Shown piece by piece: positions 1 through 8,454 of a stretch of 64,000 nucleotides of DNA. The position numbers and the translations under genes were made by a program. The notes beneath the pieces were generated by a model that had not been told where the DNA came from, did no database searches, and worked only from the letters and a program-made list of their open reading frames with translations. The first letter of the stretch is position 1. Every line of letters begins with the position of its first letter. The DNA is from Spinacia oleracea (lineage: Eukaryota; Streptophyta; Magnoliopsida; Caryophyllales; Amaranthaceae): assembly GCF_020520425.1 (NCBI RefSeq), contig NC_079487.1, positions 49,824,719 through 49,888,718 of the forward strand, written 5' to 3'.

Positions 1-660
1 TATTGTATGCAAGACACAGTCACGCGATTTCGTGGATGGAAATTTCTCACGCTTCCCTCGTCCTAACTCCGTATGAGATGTGGGCGCAAAATTACCCGCA
101 GCGCGCCCTCTTCCACACTCCGTATGAGATGTGGGCGCAGCATTACCCGCAGCACGTTGTACATCATATGTGCCCGCATCACTACCCACAATAGGCTTCC
201 CATCAACACGATGCACATCACCTGTGCCCGCAGCACTGCTCGCAGCTGGCTGCAACTCGCTCGTAGCCCCATGGCTATGCTGATGTGCTTGCATCTCGCC
301 CAACACCTCATGCAGCGCCTGCCAATGTACATTACTCACCTCACTCAATTCACGTTGCAGAGCTTCATTTCCCTCATGCAACGCATCACAAAATGCCTCA
401 CGCGCTTCACTACTCTCATGAAGCATCTCACTTAGCGCCTCTTGCGCCGGAGCATCTGCCGCACCAAGCAGACCACAACCTTGCCTGTGCACACTCCCAT
501 CTCCCAGATGCCATTGCTCAAACTCACCCTCACCACCTACTACATCTACATCCATCCCAACACTATTTTGCGAGTCTAACACCCCATCGGATGAAGTCAT
601 AAATGAAAACACTCGTTCATGGAATTGCACATCACGCGAAACAAAAAACTCCCGTTTCTC
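1..660 (-). pseudogene. Copia integrase C-terminal linker with internal repeats
   Basis: Downstream of the integrase core, the minus-strand frame reads through a stretch with FFVSRDVQFHE, the usual Copia motif just after integrase, then a long hydrophilic region rich in Glu, Ala, His and Ser with heptad-like LHE/LSE spacing. Near the left edge two copies of a 51-bp repeat (66-116 and 117-167) encode similar peptides of the type AGNxAPTSHTE. This hinge region between integrase and reverse transcriptase varies greatly between Copia families. No independent gene is supported here; open frames on the plus strand are shadows of this repeat. Confidence 0.6.
66..167. repeat. Two-copy 51-bp tandem repeat
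   Basis: Two adjacent copies begin with ACTCCGTATGAGATGTGGGC at 66 and 117. The unit length is a multiple of three, so it duplicated in frame in the Copia linker. Confidence 0.75.
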
Positions 661-675
661 TAAGTCATACACTTT

Positions 676-1350
676 TCATCCTTTTTTCCCAAAAGGATAT
701 CCAAGCAACACACATTTTCGACTCCGTGATTCAAACTTGTCTCCCTTACTTTGTAGACTATATGCATAGCACAAACAACTAAAGACAAAAATAGGTGTAT
801 ATGATGGCAATTTTCCAAACAACATCTCATAAGGGGTTTTATTTCCAAGAAGGGGAGTAGGGGTACGATTAATAAGATAACAAGCAGCCATGACACATTC
901 TCCCCAAAACTTTTAAGCCAAATTTCCTTGAAAATGTAACGCCCTCCCGACATTCAGAATATGTTGATGTTTTCGCTCTACTCTCCAATTTTGTTGAGGA
1001 GTCCCAACACACGACGATTCAAACAACATCCCAAGTTTAAAGAAATATCCTTGCAGACAGTTAAATTCAGTACCATTGTCACTTCTAGCAACTTGATGAC
1101 TTGATTGAATTGACATTTGACCATAGCAACAAAATTAAGAAACATCGACTCAACCTCGGTTTTATTATTGCTAATTAAATACATCCACACACCTATTGAA
1201 AAATCATCAACAATCGTCAAAAAATAATTCGCACCACATGACGACGGAGTTTTGTAAGGACCCTATAAATCAATATGCACTAATTCAAACATTCGACTAG
1301 CATGATTACCACTAACTGGAAAACTCTCTCTACATTGTTTTGCACGCGGA
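676..1350 (-). pseudogene. Copia integrase core (broken)
   Basis: Minus-strand fragments in more than one frame give the Copia integrase core: a DDFS segment (VDDFSIGVW), ARSDNGTEFN, TPQQNWRVERKH with the conserved glutamate, and then NRTPTPLLGNKTPYEMLFGK and VLLGYPFGKKG, the usual post-core GYP motif. The Asp of SDNGTEF and the Glu of VERKH are present. Stops and frameshifts around 905-920 and 1090-1110 break the frame. In a live element this domain would insert the cDNA; here it is a fossil. Confidence 0.85.
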
Positions 1351-1386
1351 CATACATCGCAAATTGTATTATTCTTCCTACTAGTA

Positions 1387-1574
1387 TTACTCACAGGGGG
1401 GGAGTGACTTTAATATCTTCTCTGACGGATGTCCCATTCGTTGATGCCACAAGTCAACCACACATTGCACGACTAGCACCCTCACTTGCGGAACTCCCCG
1501 GAAAAAATATAGTCCTTCCTGTCTGTCACCCACGCCAATCACCATCCTCTTCAAATGGTCCTGAATCACACACA
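1387..1574 (-). pseudogene. Copia GAG-pre-integrase (zinc-binding) domain
   Basis: The frame contains CVIQDH, then GVGDRQEGLYFF, then DLWHQRMGHPSEKILKSLP. The His residues of LWHQRMGH belong to the HHCC zinc-binding domain at the start of Copia integrase. The region ends exactly at base 1574, where the Helitron begins. The peptide continues in frame from the protease fragment on the other side of the Helitron, which ends at FTNK. The CxxC half (VCDVCPRAK) lies near 1330-1350 in a shifted frame. Confidence 0.8.
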
Positions 1575-1617
1575 TCAATACCTAGTATTTAAAAAACATA
1601 ACCATCTCTATTTTAAG

Positions 1618-1689
1618 GACACATAAGAAACATCATTTTGAAGACATGTGGCGGATACGTAAGAAACATCATTTCGAAGACACGTGGCC
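1618..1689. repeat. 36-bp tandem duplication with G-box-like core
   Basis: Two copies of a 36-bp unit (GACACATAAGAAACATC... and GATACGTAAGAAACATC...) start at 1618 and 1654. The second copy ends in GACACGTGGCC, containing the palindrome CACGTG. Confidence 0.7.
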
Positions 1690-2313
1690 TTCATTCCTCC
1701 CTTTCAGCTTCTATAACCTCCAAATTTAATTCAATTTAATTCAATGAAGTAATGAATTAATTTCTTCAATTCCTAATCTTCTCCTCTTCTCCCTCCACCT
1801 TCCCTTCCAATGTAACTGAATTGAGATTGTCATTTAACTTATAACATCACTTACAAATTCAACATGCCTTATAAGTACCTCATTTGCCAATACTCACTTG
1901 GATTGCATTTCTCATACCAAACTATCAAGGCACAATTGAACGTTGTCGGCTGCCTCAAGATCTATGGTGACTTTCTATCTATTTCACTCTATTTTAAGTT
2001 GAATTCCATTTATATGTATATATGAGCAGTTGATAGTTGATATTGTTACTGTTGGTTTATAATTATTATTGAAATCAATGTGCAGAATTCAGCAATAAGA
2101 TATTCTATCAAAGGATTGGATTATAAGGTGAAAAGGGACCATGTTATACAAGGGGGTGATGAGAGACTATTTTAAATTTTTGGAAAATGGTTTCAGTTAT
2201 GAGAGACTATTTTCTACAATTGTAGACAACAAATTTATTGATCCATCTTAGATGAAACTATTCTTTTGCGGGTTTAAATTGTCATTCTCTTTGTAAATGT
2301 ATGCATTCGTATG

Positions 2314-3401
2314 CAGGGCCGTCTTAAACATTTAGGAGCCCTGTTCTAATCTTGTACTAATCTTAAAAATGGGGCCCTAATACAAACAAATGTACGATAA
2401 TCAAACTACGGAGTACTACTTCACGAGCATTGCGATTTTGTTCCTACAAATTGAAGCATAAAAACTCAACAACTTTATTTAAATTTCAAATAACATCCCA
2501 ATAAAAACTCAATCAATGCTGCAATTAGCCTCGATCAGAAATAAAATGCTACAATTAGCCAGTTGAATTAGAAAAAAAAAGGTAATTAATTAATTAAAAA
2601 ACGAAATTGCATCACTAATTAAACCCAAAACGATTCAGAAATTTCATCACTAATTGCATCATAAGTCAGACCCCGGTCATACTAATCGACTAACAAGTCT
2701 GCTTCAACCAAATCCAAAAGCTGTACTTCAAAATTACAACAATAAAAATCCAAAATTACATCATTAATTCAACCCAAAAAACGAAAATAAGAATAGAAAT
2801 TGTAATCCATGAATGCAAAATTACCTCATCAAGTTTGTTGATTGATTTTCCTTCAACACATCCCCAAATTCCACTACTTCCCGATTCCCAGAAAATAGAG
2901 CATACCACTTAAAAATTAGAAATCTTAATTTTGAATTGAAGAGAGAAAATCCCCAATCTGATTTTTTTTTCTTGAAATGAATTTGATGAATGAGTAGAGA
3001 AGAAGGGTAAAATATGTACTGGGTAATCTATTTGGTAGAAGAATAGATGATTAGTTGAGAAAAAATCGGAGAAATTCTTCACAAAAAGTGCCATTGTTAT
3101 AACTGATGAAGATTGAAGAGTTTTGAAAAGGCTTGATTAGAAATTTAGAATAGTGAATGAATGAAGATTGTGGGAATTGAGATAAATATTGGAAACAAGG
3201 AATGAGTATTAATTGGTGAAGAAAAAGAGGAGAGGAGTTGATTAACTTGATTTACACTGCGTTATGGGGGAGATGAATCACACTTAATCTCTGGCAAAAA
3301 ATACTTTCATATATTTATATTGGGCTCCGAGATATTGGGCCCTCAAATTTTCGGAGGCCCTGTGCTATTGACCATGATGCACGGGGCCTTTACCGGGGCT
3401 G
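2314..3401. mobile_element. Non-autonomous hAT element with 8-bp target duplication
   Basis: The element begins CAGGGCCGTC and ends ACCGGGGCTG, so the termini are imperfect inverted repeats of the hAT type (CAG...CTG, rich in GGCC). It is flanked on both sides by the 8-bp direct repeat TTCGTATG (2306-2313 and 3402-3409), the duplication length made by hAT transposases. Subterminal GGGCCC/GGAGCCC motifs repeat near both ends. The 1,088-bp interior is AT-rich and lacks a transposase, so it would need one supplied in trans. It is younger than the Helitron that contains it. Confidence 0.85.
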
Positions 3402-3573
3402 TTCGTATGTAGATTGCCGTTATTTTTTCTTTTAAGCATTATAATAGCAGCTTCTGCAATTGTGCTTAATGTAACTTATCATTCGTTTGAAAAATTGTAG
3501 TTTCTCCCTCAAGAAAATAGTTTTAAGTTTCAAGTGAATAAAAGCCCGTGCGAAGAACGGGCCCAAAAGCTAG

Positions 3574-3966
3574 TTACAATTCAAAACTTAATCCTCCACT
3601 CTAAATTATAACTCCGAATTGAATTCCGGCTAACGGTGTCGAAAAATAATGTCATTATTATTATGAATTATTAATTATGAATTTAAATTTAAAATATAAG
3701 CATTTAAAAAAAAAATACTCCATTTTTTTATACTACATTGATTTCTGTGTTTTTCCCCAAATCAGACCCTTTTTTTTCTTTTTCTCTCTCCTCTTCCCTT
3801 TTGTGTTCATCTATCGCAACAATGGTGGTTCATGCATCTACAACAAAAAGAAAAGGGAAAATAAAAAGGAACATCCAATCTTCTTCTTCACCATCAATTT
3901 CTCTCTCCAATGTCTATGAACCCTAATTCATAATTCACCTTAATTCATCTATAAATAAAGCAAGAA
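3574..3966 (+). other. Sequence captured between two Helitron units
   Basis: This 393-bp stretch lies between the internal Helitron 3' end (3573) and the internal Helitron 5' end (3967). It resembles a gene start: AT-rich DNA, a CT-rich leader (3770-3805) and a short ATG-led frame at 3822 rich in Lys/Arg and Ser. I recognise no protein. If the read-through model is right, this is host DNA that lay between two neighbouring Helitrons. Confidence 0.45.
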
Positions 3967-4382
3967 TCAATACCTGGTATTTAAAAAGGAAAACCATGGA
4001 TGAATAGATGACACGTGTCATTGATCCCCATCTTTTATCCACGAATTTTATTTTTTGGGATTTTTCCTTTTGTTTTTTTGTTATACGAAGTACTCCGTAC
4101 GCAATTTACTACTTCTAGCGCCTCTTCCACTTCATCTTCCTCATCCAACATCAATTCACCATTTTATATATTCATTCACCCCCTTCCATCTCATCTCCCT
4201 TTTTAACACTCAATATTAATTCACCATCTAATTTAATTTTTAAAACTTTCAAATTTCACTTCTATATAAATCATAATTATATTTCCACTAAAATTACAAA
4301 TCCTTAACAAAATTAACACTTTAAAAGGCGACTTAATAACCACTATATACTTGTCTGTTCTTTGAACGGGCTCAAAAGCTAG
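3967..4382 (+). mobile_element. Second, 416-bp Helitron unit
   Basis: It starts TCAATACCTGGTATTTAAAA, nearly identical to the outer 5' end at 1575, preceded by A, and it ends with the outer CTAG at 4382. The 3' hairpin is of the same family as that of the first unit. A palindromic GACACGTGTC lies 45 bp inside the 5' end. At 416 bp it looks like a minimal non-autonomous Helitron. Confidence 0.7.
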
Positions 4383-4782
4383 TTTTGTTAGTAAATTGAG
4401 CGAAACAATTTAATTCGTCACTTAATTGAGTTACATAAAGTAAATTGCAGTTTAATTTAGACACAAATAAAACATTATCCTGGACTAATCCACCCTCTAA
4501 CGTTACGGATCCGTATTGGTTTGAATTTGTCATTTGGCCATCCTGTAACACAACCGGACAATTTACAGATGTCGTGATATTTCTCAAAGTCGAAATGTTA
4601 CCCGTCACATGATTAGAGGCTTTGGTGTCAACAATCCATCGTGATTCTATGTGACCTTGCAATTTGGTTCTAGGTTTAGATAGAATATCAACAATCTGCT
4701 GCCCTTGTTCATTAGTAACTCCAACGAGTCCTTGGTGAGTTGTTGCCCCATCTCGTAGCTTCATCTCGTCACCTCCTGCCAT
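4383..4782 (-). pseudogene. Copia aspartic protease fragment
   Basis: The minus-strand frame starts with a Gag-pol junction-like segment (GQQIVDILSKP), then RWIVDTKASNHVTG, the Copia protease active-site region in which the usual D-S/T-G-A is DTKAS, so the active-site glycine is replaced by lysine. NISTLRN, QDGQ, VLFVSKLNCNLLYVTQL and NCFAQFTNK follow as in other Copia proteins. The frame runs into the Helitron at 4382 and resumes at 1574. Nothing resembling the Gag zinc knuckle is found upstream, so the element is truncated here. Confidence 0.85.
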
Positions 4783-4940
4783 GTGAATATGGAAGGCAAA
4801 AAATAAATATCTGACTTTTGGTTCTCTAGCAAACCAATTAAAGTGCTTCTCTCACGTTACTCTAGCAAACGATTGAGGTGTCTGCTTTCTCAAATCTCCT
4901 GAATTTGTGAAATATATATATATATATATATATATGCATA
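4783..4940. other. Spacer with TA microsatellite
   Basis: No gene is visible. Bases 4913-4935 are a TA dinucleotide tract. The matching tract on the other side of the Helitron (7514-7524) shows that the Helitron landed within or beside a TA microsatellite that also flanks E1. Confidence 0.7.
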
Positions 4941-5089
4941 TCTCTATTATATAAGCCAGCTTCTGAGGGCATTTTAGTAACTTAACTTTTCGTGTCCACT
5001 TACAAAATGACTAAAACACCCTCCCACACCCCCGAATACAGGTACTTCCATTCCCATCTTCCATCAAAACCGTCCACCCAAAAATTTCG

Positions 5090-5114
5090 CCCCCCCCCCC
5101 CCCCCCCCCCCCCC
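5090..5114. repeat. Poly-C tract
   Basis: An uninterrupted run of 25 C. Length is likely to be variable or uncertain in an assembly. Confidence 0.9.
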
Positions 5115-5976
5115 GCAAAAACCTAAATCCCAAAATCTTCAGTTCTCTCTCTCTCTCTCAAATCAGCTCTCAGATTTTTTTTGCGTTTTTTTCCCCTCTC
5201 TCTCTCAGATCTTCAGTTCTCTCTTTGATCTATGTAGGATCTCAAATCTTCAGTTATACATTTCTCTCTCCTAGGGATTTTTTTGTCTTCAAAGATCTCC
5301 GCCATCTCACTGCCATTTCCCCTAAACGAAGTCCTTTTGGGGCGGGTATTGGGTCAGATTCTGGGTCGGGATCGAGGTTGTTGATGAACGGTGGGTTCGG
5401 TTTGAGAGAGAGAGGGTGGTTGAGGAGGAAGAAGAGAAGAGTGTGGTGGAGCAGGAAAGAGATTCCGATGGTGGTGGGTGGGTAAAGGTGGAGGATCTGA
5501 CCGTCGGAATGGGTTCGGGTTTGGGATATCCTGGAAATTCGCTTTTTTTTTTGGCAATAATGCCAAGTTCTTGATGATCGGCGTTGTTTCGTCGCTCCAC
5601 AGCCTACCAAGCTAAGGTATGTTTCATGGTTGTATTCAAGAAATTGGGGTTTTATAAGTAATTAATTGATTATTCGAGATTCGGTAATTAAATGATGCTT
5701 TTGATAGAATCTGAGATTTTCAGATGAGAGGGATGAAGGTGTGAGTGTTGTTCATCCATGAAATTGACATCTTTAATTGTACTGGAAATGTTAACAAATT
5801 AATTAAGAAACAATATTTGTTCAAAGATCGAGCAGGTTTATAAGGTTTATAAGGTAAAGTTTTTATATGTTTTCCTTTGTGTAATTTATTTATGAGGCAT
5901 GTTTGTTTTTTTCCCTTAATTTTTAGTTTTAGTTTTAAATTTGAGGAATTAATTTGATTTTAATTGATCATTTTAT

Positions 5977-6082
5977 GGTCCTTTGAGAAAAGAGGTACAG
6001 ATTATGAAATTTAACGGTTGCTTTGGTAAGGTCCTTTGAGAAAAGAGGTACAGATTATGAAAGATAACGGTTGCTTTGGATT
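5977..6082. repeat. 53-bp tandem duplication
   Basis: GGTCCTTTGAGAAAAGAGGT begins at 5977 and again at 6030; the two copies differ by only a few bases. It lies inside the second Helitron. Confidence 0.85.
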
Positions 6083-7524
6083 AAAGAAAATGACCGAGAA
6101 GTCGAGAACTAATTAGTTGGCGCTCCCTTGAGAGAGAAGGTATTGTACTTTACGCATTTTTGGGAGGATTGGACTCATATGAGAGGGCAAAGAGAGCGCA
6201 ATTGGGGTTTAATGATATGGAGAAATGAAGAAAGGAAGAAAGGGCGGGGAATTTGAGTGGATGACTTAGCGAGCCTTGCCTTCTTGGATAGTGCTAACCT
6301 ATAGACCAGGAATTTGGTCCTGATTCACTATAAACCAGGAGTGGATGATTTAGTTTAGAAAATGATGTGCAAATTCACTGTCTAATTCTGTTAAAATAGT
6401 CCAAGAGTGTGCCGGCTACATGCCAAATTTCCGTTCACATGTTGGATCGCAGGAGTAGCACTGAATTTTCCTAATTTTCTGCATCATTATGCTTACTGTT
6501 TATTTCAGAGCTAGCTTGCTGTTTATTTCAGGATGCCTGCTTTTTCATTGAAATGTTTGACAGTTGCAAATAGTTATGAAACTCTATTTGAAATGTTTGA
6601 CAGTTGCAAATACTTTCCAATTTGATAATGTGCACGAAAACGCACCTTCTTTATTATAGTTGATGGTTTTTATGTCAAGTATTGATAATTCAACATTTCT
6701 GCAGAAGTCAAATCATTGTGAAGCTAACATCGTTAATGATAGAATGGTTCGTAGTATGAATATGATTATGAAGCTGAACCATTGTGAAGCTGAACCAAAA
6801 GAAAAAGAAAAAACTATGAATATGACAAGAGGCTCGCCGGCTGTGGCTCATTTAAAACTCGGGTTTTCTTCAAATACAAGCTCTGTTGCATGAACAGAAG
6901 GTTACAGAGATGGCATTGCAGCTACATCGTTGAGGTTAGTGGCACCTGGTACCTTTGCAGCGGAGTAAACTTCGGTTGTTTTGGATTTGAGCAAATCGAT
7001 TTTTTATATCCTATTTTCACAATTATCTTAATCAAAGCTGCAGTTCTTAACTATGTTGTTGTACAAACAATGGAACACCACAGATGACACCAAACCTGTT
7101 CTTCAAGACCCTGCAATTAATCTTCCTCTCTTTCACTAGACCCTGTAATTTGTGAATTAATTTGATTATTGTTTTTGTTTGTTTTGGTAGTCATGGAGTT
7201 CAGACCCTACTCAAGTTGTACAAGCAGTGTTGCGGTTGCCACCATTTCCCTTCAAATCAAATGATCAACTCAATGAAGTATTTTAGGATGAATTTTCTTC
7301 ATGTACGAGTTTTTCAGAGTTTTTTCTTTTCTTTTTATTGTAATTTGCATTTCTGAAATAATAATACAATGATTCTCATATGTTCTGAAATAGAAATTGT
7401 AATTCCCTCAAACTCCTGTGCCCATGGAGTATATTTTAATGCTAGATTGCAAGTTTATTGATATAATATTTAGTTTTTAAATATCCGCACGCATCGCGTG
7501 CATATAAGACTAGTATATATATAT

Positions 7525-7620
7525 GGGGTCACCTTTCAATTAGAAGATCCTTATAATGAGAAGAATGAGAAGAGATCACGTCCGTGCACTCGAGATAATC
7601 CGACGGATGACGTGATGACC
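7525..7620 (+). repeat. E1 left terminal inverted repeat
   Basis: Aligns with the reverse complement of 13545-13640 through AATGAGAAGAATGAGAAG followed by a GATCACGTCCGTGCA-like segment (AATCTCGTGCGTTG at the other end). The match is imperfect beyond the shared 18-mer. Confidence 0.65.
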
Positions 7621-8146
7621 GACCGTGCAACAACAACATCAACTCCATCAAGGCATTAAAATTTAAAAGCAGAAAAAACAAAACAAAAATCAGACCCACC
7701 CCCACCTTTTCTCTCTCCTCCAATTTATACCTCCACAACCTTCTTCTTCTTTCAATGGCAGCAATAATTAATTTTCTCCACAACATCTTTCACTCTCCTC
7801 AAACACACTAAAACTGTAGCAATAATAATTTCATCTTATGATGAAAATCTTCTTCTAAATTTTTGATTGTTGGAGAGAAATTTGATGAATATCATCTTTA
7901 GAATTGCAAAAGTAGGCTTTCGAAATTATTGAATCAATTACAACTTGATTGCGAAATCGGATTAATTAGTAAAATTTTATTGTGAAATTGAATACATACA
8001 AAATTTTAGGTTTGATGTCGTCAATTTCATTTAATGTTTCAATTTCTACATCACTTGGAAATTTCGGTCAGTTATTTTCAAATTGTAATGTGATTGTGTT
8101 TTATTGCTGGTCATTTTGATGTTGTGTTGCTATAAAGTTGGTCTTT

Positions 8147-8398
8147 TTATTTTTTGAATTCCATAGGAATGGGAATGCCAATGGCAGAGCTAAACGAGAA
8201 GATTGGGTGTCGTGGAGGGTTTACGACGATGCCGGTGAAGGTGGCATCCCTGGTCTCTGATTCTGTAAACGTCAAGATTTTGACGTCCTTGATGGAGACA
8301 GTGGGTTTTATGGGTTTGTAAATCAAGTAGAAGCAGACGGCGGCGAGGATGAGCAAATTTTCGATAATGGTGGTCCATATCCATCTGGACCACCTCAT
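8147..8398 (-). pseudogene. Fragment of an NDR1/HIN1-like (LEA_2) membrane protein
   Basis: The minus-strand frame begins near MRWSRWIW, continues with a hydrophobic segment (IIENLLILAAVCFYLIY, a likely membrane span) and then KPIKPTVSIKDVKILTF, the pattern of plant NHL/LEA-2 proteins where a single membrane helix is followed by the start of the extracellular domain. It stops after about 80 residues, so only the N-terminal part was captured. The family call rests on this pattern and is tentative. It probably represents host sequence picked up by E1. Confidence 0.4.
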
Positions 8399-8454
8399 GT
8401 CTATTGTTTGTCCACCACAACGTTTATGTTGTGCCTCCAGACTTGTTTGCTCAT

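Larger units (their letters stand above)
1575..3573 (+). mobile_element. First Helitron unit inside the composite
   Basis: This unit starts with the outer 5' end at 1575 and finishes with a complete internal 3' end: hairpin GCCCGTGCGAAGAACGGGC (3544-3562), then CCAAAAG and CTAG (3570-3573), followed by T. The interior holds two copies of a 36-bp repeat (1618-1689), an AT-rich segment and a hAT insertion (2314-3401). Without the hAT and one target copy it would be about 0.9 kb. Nothing in it encodes a recognisable protein. Confidence 0.75.
1575..4382 (+). mobile_element. Composite Helitron inserted in the Copia relic
   Basis: The left end is TCAATACCTAGTATTT at 1575, preceded by A. The right end is CTAG at 4379-4382, followed by T, with a GC-rich hairpin just upstream (GTCTGTTC-TTT-GAACGGGC, two G.T pairs). 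Insertion between A and T without target duplication, 5' TC, 3' CTRR and a subterminal hairpin are the hallmarks of Helitrons. The boundaries are confirmed because the Copia reading frame is uninterrupted from base 4383 to base 1574 on the minus strand. No Rep/helicase is encoded, so it is non-autonomous. It contains a second internal 3' end (3573) and a second internal 5' end (3967); see separate entries. Confidence 0.9.
1..4782 (-). mobile_element. Decayed Ty1-copia retrotransposon, 5' and 3' ends missing, split by a Helitron
   Basis: Reading the minus strand, recognisable Copia pol segments follow each other in the family order: protease (4383-4782), GAG-pre-integrase (1387-1574), integrase core (about 676-1350) and the linker after integrase (1-660). 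Reverse transcriptase and the 3' LTR would lie left of base 1, outside the window. Gag and the 5' LTR are not visible to the right of 4782. The block is interrupted at 1575-4382 by a Helitron; frame and protein continuity on either side show that both halves were once one element. Several stops and frameshifts break the integrase, so this copy is dead. The lineage within Copia was not resolved. Confidence 0.85.
4941..7513 (+). mobile_element. Second non-autonomous Helitron, 2.6 kb
   Basis: The 5' end is TCTCTATTATATAAGCCAGC, a common plant Helitron start, preceded by A at 4940. The 3' end is CTAG at 7510-7513, followed by T, with the hairpin GCACGCATCGCGTGC at 7488-7502, 7 bp upstream. No Rep or helicase is encoded. 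The interior resembles a captured gene: a 25-base C tract, a CT-rich leader with repeated TCTC (5140-5275), a possible coding exon, a good donor-like AAGGTATG at 5614, then AT-rich intron-like sequence. I could not identify the captured gene. It also contains a 53-bp tandem duplication. Confidence 0.88.

Noticed and set aside
1302-1592. Plus-strand 96-codon frame
   Set aside because: Shadow of the minus-strand Copia pre-integrase region, and it crosses the Helitron boundary.
5254-5610. Minus-strand frames of 70-118 codons in the Helitron
   Set aside because: They are complements of the CT-rich leader and first exon-like region on plus; Ser/Pro-rich by composition.
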